This document shows, piece after piece, positions 49,401 to 61,400 of a stretch of DNA of 64,000 nt; position 1 is the first letter of the stretch, and the number at the start of each line of letters is the position of its first letter. This stretch comes from Struthio camelus (Eukaryota; Chordata; Aves; Struthioniformes; Struthionidae). Both the position numbers and the translations under genes were made by a program. The notes under the pieces are model-generated. The model made no database searches. It saw only the letters and a list, made by a program, of their open reading frames with translations, and was not told where the DNA came from. The stretch covers positions 64,870,911 to 64,934,910 of the forward strand of contig NC_090942.1 of the NCBI RefSeq assembly GCF_040807025.1, in the 5' to 3' direction.

Positions 49401-52400
49401 TAAAAAATTGAATGGCACTGTGTGTCTGTACGGTTTGTTGTTGGCTTTTGCTTTTTAAAGACATATAGCTTCGGTTTTCTGAACATAGTCCCTAAAGTCA
49501 CATTATGCTTTCCTGTTACCTACTTACACAAGAAATCAACATACTACTATTTCTTTGAATTAATGCTCTATCTGTTGGTAGGGATCTATTTTGTTCCACA
49601 TCAACCAAGCCATAATCTTCTTCCATTCCATTCTCATGCAAAGAATTTTCAAACATTGTATCTCTTTTTCTCTCTGTTCCAAAGTGACTTTGATTCCTTT
49701 GAGGAAATTAGTGGCAGTGTTCTGCTGTCTGTCATACCTAAAACCCGTTTAACAAAAACCCGTGTTTTCTGCAGACATTGAAATGCCCTGACAAAAAGAG
49801 AAAGGAGAAAAAAATTGCCTCTAAATTCTACTCTTCAAGACTAGAGTTCTCTGCCCAGCAACAGCACAGACCTACCAACCTCTTCTTCCAGCGGAAGCTT
49901 CAATTTACTACACTGCATTCTCGGTGGAACTTCAGAAATAAAGCCAAATGTGCCTTCCAAAGACACAAGAAACATGAAAAGCCATCAAGCAGATTCCTAT
50001 GTAACACACTTCTAAGAAACACAGAGGTGATAAAAGCTGCAACTGTGTGGCGCCTGTGAATCTTCTTTTCTGAAGACGACTGCACTTCTAACCTAGCCAT
50101 AACTTTGAAACTCTTGTAAAGAAGCTACAAAAATGTTTAAATGGCAATATTTAGGAGATGCATCTTGACGACCTCTCAAGCTAAATTTGTCCCAATTTTC
50201 AGAAGTTACATTTACTTTTTATAGCAAAAACCCCCAGCTTTTAAAAAGTTAGTCTGATTTACTTCAAAATTTGGCTGCAAATCTAAGAACCTAACTTTAA
50301 GTACCTATCCTGAATATTTGTCCAACAATAGAGAGCAGCAGTGTAATTAACTGAGGTACCTACCACATTCTACTGTTTTATGGCTCTGAGACGGCTGTCT
50401 GTCTTTATGCCTACTTCTGGGGTAGCTTCTGTGTTCCTGAAGAGAGAGTCTTTTATCTGTGCAGTCTGTGCTTTGTGTATGACCTGGTAAACATGTGGTA
50501 TAGTGCAATCCTGCCATAGAAAGCATGCCCTGAATAGCTTCTTCTTCTGTACTTGTCGAGGTAGGACATTCCCTAGAAAAATACAGGGGTGTTAAACAGT
50601 TCAAAACACAATCCAAAATTTCTCCGAAGGAATTATTTTTACATTCACATAAAGCAGAACCACACATATGTTTGTGAGGAAAGATCTAACATTAATTTAT
50701 AAACAAATCCCCCCAGCGTGCTTACTTTTTACTGGGAGTTTCATTTCTAGATGGCTTCTGGGTAGTTTGAGAAAAGTCTCTTGCAACCTTAGATTCTTCT
50801 TTGAAATTTGATGTTACTTCCTGTTTCTCTTCATCACCTGAGCTTTCCGATTCCTCTGTGGAGGAATCCTTCTGCTGGAACAAGAGCAAACAGTATACAG
50901 AATGGTCATCATGTCTCCTAAAATAGGAGTGCTACTTGCATTCAAGCTAAAGGAGAAGTTCTAAAACTTCCAAGTTCAACTTTCAGATATATATACAGTA
51001 TGCAGAATGCAATTAATTTGAATGTAGGAAGGGAAATCCTATCTATCCAAACCTCGTGACACTGACTGAGAGGACTGCATGCTTCAACAACATAAACAGC
51101 ACCTCCAAAATCTATTTTCTTACAGAAAACACTACATGTTTTAAGCCACACACAAATCATTTTATTCTCCTTAAAGAGAGTACTAATTATGCTTATCTTC
51201 TGTGCTCAGATTGGAAAAAAAAAAAAAAAAATGGAACCAGTTGCCCAGAACTGATACCTATTACAGGTAAGAAGACATATCCTACGCTCAAGTGATAGCT
51301 TCTGGTTCCTGCTCTCAAAAATATAAGATAAGAGAGATGCTATTGATTGAAGATACGAGTGACAGAAGCTCTCAGGTAAGCCCAAAACACAGTAGAAGCA
51401 GAGACGCAGCAGCTGTTGCCTCTCTTACAGTGGCAAACCCCTCATTTCATGAATGGAAGAGCTTCTCAGCTCCCCCTGAGATTACAGCTTGTATGAGAGG
51501 AGTCTCTGAAAGGTGGAACAAACGTTATCTGACTCAACACGCCTTCAGGTGAAGCAAGGGCTACAATAGATCTGTTCATCTCAGTAATTTAGAGTAATCT
51601 TCTATTTTCAAGTACAGAAAGAATACAGACTTTTTTTCAAGTCATAAGCTCTACATGATATTCAATAAAAATATTAAAAGTGGAAGATCAGAACATGGAA
51701 GAGTCATAGCCCTGTAAGACTGCCACCATCATTCCCATCAAAATACAGCTGGAATCTACATCACTGTTTCAGACCACTGAGAAACAGGTATATACAAGAG
51801 CTTCATTTGCAAGTGCAGCTTGTTAATCTTTGAAATGTGGTTAAGTCACACAAATGAGCAATTATATTATAACTACACCTGAATGTTAGTACGAAAGCTC
51901 TTATCTCGTTTTCTTGAGATCTTCTGCAGCGAGATATAAAAACATTAAAAAGGATTTATGGAAGCTATTAAAATACTTCATTCTGGATATATCTTTACAA
52001 AAAAGAGATTTAAACTTGCAGAAAAATTATTCTATTAGGTGCTATTAGAAACTAAGAAGTAGAATATAGAAGGAACTAAGAGAATCAATGGCATTTATAC
52101 AAAACATTTCACTGAACATCAGAACGATTCAATATTGGATACATGCTCCTATAAAGAAGGAAAATATTCTTGCCGAATAACTACTGATTCCGTTTCTTAA
52201 AAACAAACGGAAAACAACAAACTGCTGAGCCAAAGTTGCTGACAATGCAGTTTAGGAAATCAGCAGAAGCCACTATCACTTATTCCAATATTTAAATACA
52301 GTAATGACGGGAAACAAAAAATACTAAGCATACATCTTGACTCCCACAGCAAAAATGTGACGTTAAAGACTTACTATAAAAACTGATAATCTTGTAATAG

Positions 52401-55400
52401 GCTGAAATCAAAAGAGAGACCAAGGCATTAGCTTTCCAGCAGCACACAACAAAATCTTTAGGTAATCACTCTACTCTACTTGCATCTAATTCCTATACAA
52501 GTAAAACTGAAATTAGTAAGTCAGAGCATAGCTTTGCAAGGGAGAAACTGATAAAAATATCTGTATATACATATGGACATTTCTAAATAGTAAAATTTGT
52601 ATTAAGATACATGTGTGTAAAAATGTATGTGTGCGTGTGTGTGTGCACGCACGTGCACATTCATATTTTGTCCACCTGTAAAGAAAGCACTATGGTCTAG
52701 ATCCTCAAACGGAGGGCTGCTATTTATTTTAAGTAGATTCAAACACCTCAGTTAATGTCTAGGCACTTCAGCTTATTGAAACAAAAAATTAAAGGCCTAT
52801 AAGACTGTTTCCACTTCACCACGCTCTAAAGTGAAGTTGTATGCCAAATACTCTTAATTCTATTTACGAGATCTAGATTTCTTTAGGGAAGTGAACAATG
52901 CATCTAGGAGCTTTTATCAGTCCTTGCATACTCCAGAGCAGGGCTCATCCTTTGCCAACCGCACCTTAATGACAAGCAAGATTGTAACGCTCGTTTCAAC
53001 AGGGCACATCTTGCCAGTTTTCTCAACACTAAAATAAACAAAGAATGATGTGGAAGTGTGGATTTGTGATAATTTGAGATAGCAACTTCTACAGGAATTA
53101 AATATTTTGTTATTGTTCTTTTAACTCAAATTTTGATCAAGTAAATTTGAAATAAGTCAGTAATATTATATTTAATTACCACTTCATTCGCTTTTGTGAC
53201 CTTTTCTAGCTATACCTGTGTAGTGCAATCAGGCTCAGATTCTTCTGAATCAGAAATATCAGAGTACTCTGAGGATCCATTCCTGAGTTCTGATTTCACA
53301 CTTTCAAAGAACACTGAAAAAAATTAAAAGAAAAAGTTATTACATGTAATAGTTAACATTTATCTTGTAAGTAAAGAACAATAAACACACTTATTTTTAA
53401 TAGCTTGTATAACAAAAGCGCAGCGATTTGTTTCACAAGTCAAATTTGCTCAAAACTCTTAACAAGTTGTCTGCTGTTCACCAGTTCACTTCCAAAGTGG
53501 TTCACTGGATGAAGGCAGAGGGAAAGAAATCTGTCTATACATTAGACTAAGCTAAAGTGAATTACAAAAATATCTTAAATCACCTTCCCTCCATCCATCC
53601 AAAGTATCTTGCTCTATTAAAACCTGAGTAGAACACTTGATCTTTATCTCTCCAATAACACTACTTCACGACTTAGGACTAGAATCATGGCACGACATGC
53701 GAAGTTGTACTGAGCTTTTTACTCATCTATTTCAAGGCATTTCTCTACAGACATTGTTCTTACTACGACTTAGGCCAAGAGGCAATGTAAGGTGGCATCT
53801 GTTACACAAAAAGGTAGTTCTTTACGGAATTCTTTACAGAAGAAAATTTTCTCCCTTTGTGTAAATCTTCAGTTAAGGTAAAGTAACATAACCAAATTTA
53901 AGCGACTTTTAACAAGGAAGTTTGAAGACTCTCACTATTCAATTACAAATGTTAGTGAAAGCCTTGAGTGCGCCATTTCCAGAAGAACAATTTCAGCGTT
54001 CATTTCTAGTTCTAAGTGTCTTTGTTACATTTATATTCAACACTGCCAAATTTGTTATGCTATAAATAGGCACAACAATTTTGAAGAAAATGTTTCTCTG
54101 TATGACTGAATCTTTGCTTCAAGCGTAAAATTTGGTTTAACTTTTAAAGCAGACAAATACCACATAGTAGGTGCCTAGCCTTCACTCAACAAGCCATTTG
54201 TCTTGTTGGCTCATGACTACACAAGAGGGATCCTTTTCCTGTGCATATTTTTTTTAAATACTATCTTCTGTGACCTTTGGAAACATAGTCAACAGGGACT
54301 ACAAATTTCTTTGTTAACAAAAATAATTAAATATTTCATCCAGGCTGACAACCGACTCATGAATGTTGTTACAGATGTGCAGGAAACCAAGGGAACTGTA
54401 AGTCTCAAGAGGACTCTTGTTATCTTATAAAAGTTGACCTCAGTTTCCTAATAGGTATCCTCCGGGCCCTCGTGAGCTCTACTGTCAAAGGATGCGACTT
54501 TTATAATTAAGCATGGAGCTGAATAAGCTATCTGAAGAACCGATTTGTCAGTGCACACACATAGCACTCTTAAAAGCGAGCACTGAAAACAGGCATCCAG
54601 TATTAGTATGTTACTAATACAATATGTAATCAGCTCACATCTGGCAGAAAGACTTGAGGTTACAGAAAGATCAGCAAAGATCAACTCCTAGTCATTTAGG
54701 ATTTAGATATAAAGTATTGGAATGAGGGGTTGAAGTGTTTCACAGATTCTGGGCTAAGGTAACTTCTTCCCCAGATTACTGCAAAGGTTGAAAATGTGTG
54801 TGAGAGTGTTTAATTTATGCTAAGTTATGCTTGTTTGCCTGTATGGAATTATTATATGGAACTATTATGAACAGTAGTCAAGATGGAGTTAATGTAAAAA
54901 GATCAGTTTTATTTTTCTACTCTAAGCTGTCATTAGGATCTTCAGTAGACAAACTAGCAAGTGTATCTTTGTAACTTGCAATATTACTTCTCTGACCTAT
55001 TAGTTTATCCTCGATATACTTCAGCAAAATTTCAGTCAAGACTTCTCACTAGTTAGATTCTGTTCTAGACCATCAAAATGCCAAACTGGTAGTGTTTAAA
55101 AGCAAGCTTACTGTTCAGTGGTTTCTGGGCATCTGCATTCCCTTCTCCTTCAAATCCTGAGGTCTGGTCTTCTATCTTAACAGGCGTCTTTTTCGACCTT
55201 GTCCTGTCATCTTCATCTTCACTATCCGCTGTGTAAAGACTTCGATCTGTAAACGGCCGTCTCTCATCTCTGTCTCACACGAAAAATCAAGCATGTTAGC
55301 ATGTTGTTCTTACAAACCTGAGGCAATTGTTTTCTTTTCCTTCATTATTTGCAGCTCTCTAGAGACAAAACAGTAACACCCTCTCATGTTTATTTCTTCA

Positions 55401-58400
55401 TTCACAATTGCACCTACCCCATTTTCCTCCCTGTACAGCTATCATTCCTATAAAGACTCTATGTCGACACGAGAGTTTTTAAATGAGAATCATTCTACTA
55501 AACAGACGGATTCAAAAGTGATCATTGCTAGTTTGAAACATTCCCTTCAGTAAAACCCCAATTAAGCAACTCAATGAAATGTCACAAGAAAGAAACATGC
55601 AATGCATCTCCTCCTCTTCACTTTCTAACTGTAGCTCCACTAGGGGACAGTAGACACAACAGACACAACCCACTTCTACACTTCTAATGTGAATCTTTCT
55701 AGTAAAAGGGAACTCAGAGCTCCATAACCAGAAAAGAAGCGTTGTTGTACAGTCAGAGCGTGCCAGTCCATAATGACTGGGAAAAAGTGATCCACAATCA
55801 ACCCCCCGTACCTAATTATTCTTCCGTTTGACAGCAGAAGGCGAAGATCATTGTCTTTTGTTCGCCATTCAGGTACTGTAGAAGATGGCTGAAAGGGCTT
55901 GTTAAATCTCCCGTTCAGTTTCGAGTTTGCTGTATCCTAAAGAAGTAAAAGTAATATTGTTTATAATTTATGTGTATAAATTCAATGTTTGTTTTCCGCA
56001 TGCCACAAAAGCTTGAACCCAGCACCAGGACTGTTATCTTTCTGATAACCAGCTGAAGCCAAAAACTGGCCACATGTTTGGACGTAAGAAACAGCAGACT
56101 GCACCTTCTTCTTTGAATCATCTACAGTCTCTTCAAACATCTATAACTCAACTATAATATCTCTAATAATCCTTCTGGATAGCCTTTGGAGGATTATCAC
56201 TGTACTCAAAAGAAAGAAATACCAATAGAGAGAGGCAATTCAAAAGCATCACTGGGAACTAGTAAAGCAACTTTAAAGTCGGATATCTGGTCCCTGGAAT
56301 TAGTATGCCAAAAGTGACTCAGAGGGCAGCACCTTTTTCACCCTCAAAAAGCCATTAATCATTCCCATTCTCTCACTCTTTCTCCCATTTCTGTTGGTTT
56401 TTTTTGAAATAACGTCATCAGATCTGAGAAAAAGAACATTTCAGTAGAGTACATTTCAAACATTTACTCCACGATACCATTACAGGATGACTACAAAGTC
56501 TGCATCTCCAAACCAGAGACAAAGGTAGCCTTAGGCTTACTGGAAGGGAATCTCAGTCATAGAGGAACTAGGAACATGAAAGAAAAGAGAGGCTTATCAA
56601 ATTACAGTAACTGAATTGTAAGAAACAGCTACCTAGAAGCATACAGAGAAGTAGTCTGGCCCAGAGCCTCACAAAATTAGGGCTCTGCAAGCTCTGTCGT
56701 CTGCACAGAATTGACTCAAAGTAGCACTTGAGAGCTAAGGTAGTCCTAACTGAGAAATTACACTTGCAGTAGGTGATGGATTCAAGGGACTTTCAGAATC
56801 AAAAGGTTAAGGTTACCTCCCCAAAATATTACCAAGGAAAAAGGGAGAAATTCCTATCAGGCAAACTCGAGAGAGATAGACTTAAGACAAATCTACCTGT
56901 GTCTCATATGACAAAGAGTTGCAGCCGTAATTTTATGCACCTTAACAGTTATTCCTTTTCAACAGGGATTAGAAATTTATTCTGTTCTGGTTTTACGGTT
57001 TTCTTCCATGAAATGTAATACTTGCCTCCTCCCACGGTGACATCTCCAGTCTTTTCAGTACCTCCCTTGTGTGGAGTTCCAGGATGTCCAGATTAGAAGG
57101 AGTTTTGGTAGCATGATCGCGCAGTTTCCTCACCCTTCGTCTGGAGTGGTGAGGGGAGGTACCTTCATGTGAAGACCGTGAAGCGGGACATACACCAAGA
57201 ATTCCCTGAGTTTTCACTGGTTTGCTGTTTTCCTCCTTTAATTGAAAACACGTATTTCAGAGTAGTCTCACATGGGCAAATCCATTCACTTAAATACTAT
57301 TGCTTCCTATTCATCTAACTGAATGAAAAATATATAAGTAAGACTTTAGATCTTTTAGAGAAGTACTATGTAATTTCTATGGATTTGTACAAGGCTTAAT
57401 TCTGCAGCTCCTCTTTCCCATTTGAGGCTTTTAAATTCTTCCATAATGGCAGTGTTTAATACCAAAACCAACCACTAACAAATAAGATTTAATTCCTGAA
57501 GGCAGGGTAGGTATACATGTACAATACCTAACAGCATTCTCTTTGTTTTTCAGCACTGCTCTCTCCACATTTTAAATGTGGCAATTTTTTAATAATTAGC
57601 ATTCATTAAGGAATAAAGGAGAAAAATATTGTTATATGAAGAAGAAAAAAAAAAAACAACCTATGCAACAAACAGGGACAAAACATAAGAAAAAGAGCAC
57701 AAGAGATATTAATTGGATCAGAGTACACAGAGAAGGGAGTAGGAGAACGTAATATGGACAGCACCTTTCATCCATAACATATTATCAGTAATTATTCTAA
57801 GTCGCTGTAAGTGAGAAAATTTTAAAATACTGACCTAAAAATCACTTCACCATTACAGATCTTTTTAAAGAAATATTTAAAGAAAGAAAAAAAGGGCTGG
57901 GGGGGGAGGGGGGAGGAGCAAGAGGAAAAAAGGAAAAAGGAAAACACCTGCCACACATTTTCTTCATTTGAAATATTGGTAGCATGGTATTCCCAACTGT
58001 TTTCTTCTAAGACTTTCTATTAGAAAATTAGCATTAAATAAAAAGGCAAATATAGTGAATTAAAGCATAATTATCATGGAACTCTGTGCTTCAAAGATTC
58101 TTCTTTTGCAAAGTTAAAGTAGGGTTACCTCTTTTCTTACCTCTACAGAGCGAATCACTTTTGAAAGCTCTTTTATGAGATGCCCAGGTCTAATGTTGTC
58201 TGGAATTTCAAAGGCATGTTCTGTTACAAGCTGTATGCAAAGGGTGAAGAAAAGATACTTAATTCGTTTTCCAGATAAAAGCAAAGGTAGTATGAAATAA
58301 ACAAAACCACAGATGAAAAAAGCTAAATTAACAAGAAAAAAAGCCAAATAAACTTCTTTCAGTAAGTATAGCAAACTGCCAGGACAGATACTTTCACACT

Positions 58401-61400
58401 CTGAGACACCCAGTTCAAGCTTTTAAAAGGCACCAGGCACCCTGCAATGCTTGAGGTTCAGGGCATACAAGGGAGCCTCAAGGTCAGCCATCTCACAGCT
58501 CCTCTTAGAAACTCTAAAAGCCTAAATAAGCAGCAATACAAAGCCATACTGACAACTGAATATTCTCAGCAAATGGTTTCAGCTTCTCCTTTTCCTTCAT
58601 GGTCGATATAGCGCCACACTTTGGAACTTCATTACAGTAATGACCTCCAAAACAGCTAAAGACTAAGGGAATTTCACTAAGGCGCAAGTCTAATCCACAG
58701 ATCAAATCAAGAGCAACAATGAGTAACAACAATGAGTAACCAACAGATGAATTTCTAGCCAGCTGCCTCATGTTTCACTTTTTAAATGACCTTTTTAGCA
58801 TATTTAAGATCTGGCAGGAGGTTGGAGAAAGTGATTCAAAACCATTCACTAGGAAAAACCTATGAAGCCGTAACAGTGTGTATTGACTTTAATCCTGTGA
58901 AACAGTATCAGAGCACAGATAGATTTTTGTACGTTCATTACCAATCTGAGCAGGTTCAAAAGCTCTGAAGTTGGTTCTAGTTAAAAATAAAAATAAAACA
59001 AAAAAAAACACAACACCACCACCACCACCCACCACTTAATATTTCATATATATACACTTCAAATTTGTCCCAAGAGATATTTAATTAAAACTGAACAAAC
59101 AAAACAACGCTCACACACAGACCAGAATGAGTGACAAATTTCAGGATCCCCTTAATTGATTTTCTAAATGGAAAATTATCTCACAAACACTATATAGAAG
59201 TTTCAACTACCCATATCTCAAAAATGAGGTTCGGCCGCAGAATTATTGCTAGAAGTAATAGGATATTGTAAAGTGCATTTAATTGAACCTGGCTTCCTCT
59301 TAGCCATTAAAATGAATGCTCTCTCCAAAAAACCCCAGAAGTACAACTGTGGTATATTCTTTTCAGTGTCATTAATTCTACAGGAAAGAGTCACCTGGCT
59401 GCTCTTATTTACCATTGCTCGCTCCTCGAGCGCGCCAATTCTACCCATTCACACTGGGGAACTTGGCATCTGTAGCACTAAACTGTGTATTTTTTCCAGC
59501 AAGTTACTGGTCATTTTAGGACCACACGATCCTTTCTACACCTTCACTCTCCCAAAAAGCTTTCCTGTCCACGAAGACTTCATGGGGAAATGACACTGAT
59601 GCGATTCCCCAAAACCATGACTGGAAAGTTTCTCTGGTTTAAAAAAAAAATGACAAGTTTTTCCTAATGTCAATATAGTTTGTATCAGAAGAAATATATC
59701 ATTTTGCCAGTATCATTTACACAACTCCTTTAGCAAAATAAGTTCTACTGGCAAGCTCACTTGTTTGCTGGTATAAAAGGCATCTGTTTATACCAAAGCT
59801 TTCCTGACTAATCTGTAATTACAAAAAAAAACCCACCCAAGCAATTCTGATAACATCAACAAATTCAGATTCATATATAACCAAGCAGTCTGACAGAGGG
59901 AAAGGATGGGCAGGAAATATGAATATCTAGAGATGACATTTCTGAAAAATGATAATAATCGTTACTAAGTAATTTGAGTTGCCCCTGCATATTTCCCCCT
60001 TGGATGAGCAGCAAGCAGCCCCTGGGACTTAGGGATTCTCTTGTACTGAGAACAGTAGCAGCATAATGTCAGACATAAAATTGCAGATAAAGAGAATAAC
60101 AGAAAAAAAACTCTGACCCACTCAAGAACTTCAATAAACTGCTTTGTAAATTTTGAAAATAGAGGGCCTACAATACATATATCCCTTAAAGTAACTGTGT
60201 CATCTTTCATATACACAGGCAAATCAACATCCGGTAAATCTTCAAAAGACTGAACATAGACCCTGCCTGAAAAACCTAGATGACGTAAGACTAAAACAAG
60301 GAAAACAAGAGCACTGGCAAACACTGGTCACATGTCCCATGCAATCCAAGCCTACAAATGTAAAAAAAGTGTTCTTTTCACAAATATATAGTGCAGATGA
60401 TACTCTAGCCAGAAGTCCCACAAGTTTTATGAAACAAGAATCCTATCTGAAATCAAGAGATACAGATAGAAAAAAGGAACTCCTAGAAGGCAAATGAATA
60501 CATCCATCTTTGGAGACTAGCATCATAATTAAAGCATACTAATACATAAAAACAAAAACGAAAAAACCAAACACTTTGCCCCTCCTTGCAAAAAGTCCTG
60601 GTTTTTTCTTTAAAAAAAAAAAAAGTTGCCCAAAATAATTCTACTGGTACCTGAGCCAGACGTGTAGAAAACAGAATCTGAAACTTGTTGCTTATACAAG
60701 GTAGAAGGAAGCCAGAGCTAAACCCAAGAGCTCAGAAGACTGTATACACCATCATCTCGATTGCGTATATCAACTAACCTGCAGACAAGTGATCTGCACC
60801 ACAGTAATCAGAGGGTACATATACCAACAAAAACCTTGCACAAATTGAATTCAAGTCAAGATATGAAAACTAAAATAATTTTAATAGCGCTGATCATCTC
60901 CATTCTCAGCCTCTTGTAACTCTTGGCAGTTTTTAAACACTGTAGAAACGAAGACACTGCTGTCTTGCTGAAGATGAGAAAAAATTTCTTCAGCAAGCAG
61001 TTAAAGCAATTCACTAAAATGATTCACATATGTCTTGAAAGTATGTACTCCATGATAGGAATGTGAAACTTCACAAGTAGGCTTCTCATTTGTGGCATAT
61101 TCATTTGTCAGTTCTTTTCCAGAATCTGTCTGAAATGCCCGGCACAAGCAGATCATACAGTAACGTACAAAGCTCTTACTGTATACAGCTACAGCCCTAT
61201 CACCCACATGGCCTACTGCAAAGAAAAGATCAGCTCACTCACGAAGCAGTAGCTAGAAAAGATGAACACAAGCTACAAAACATAATAGCTGGCAGACAGA
61301 AGAGAACATTCTGAATAGTTCACAGACACAGGGCAATTTCCTTACAATTCAAGTGTCTATTCAGTCAGTGGTTTGGGACTACTCATTGGTCTCATTAACA

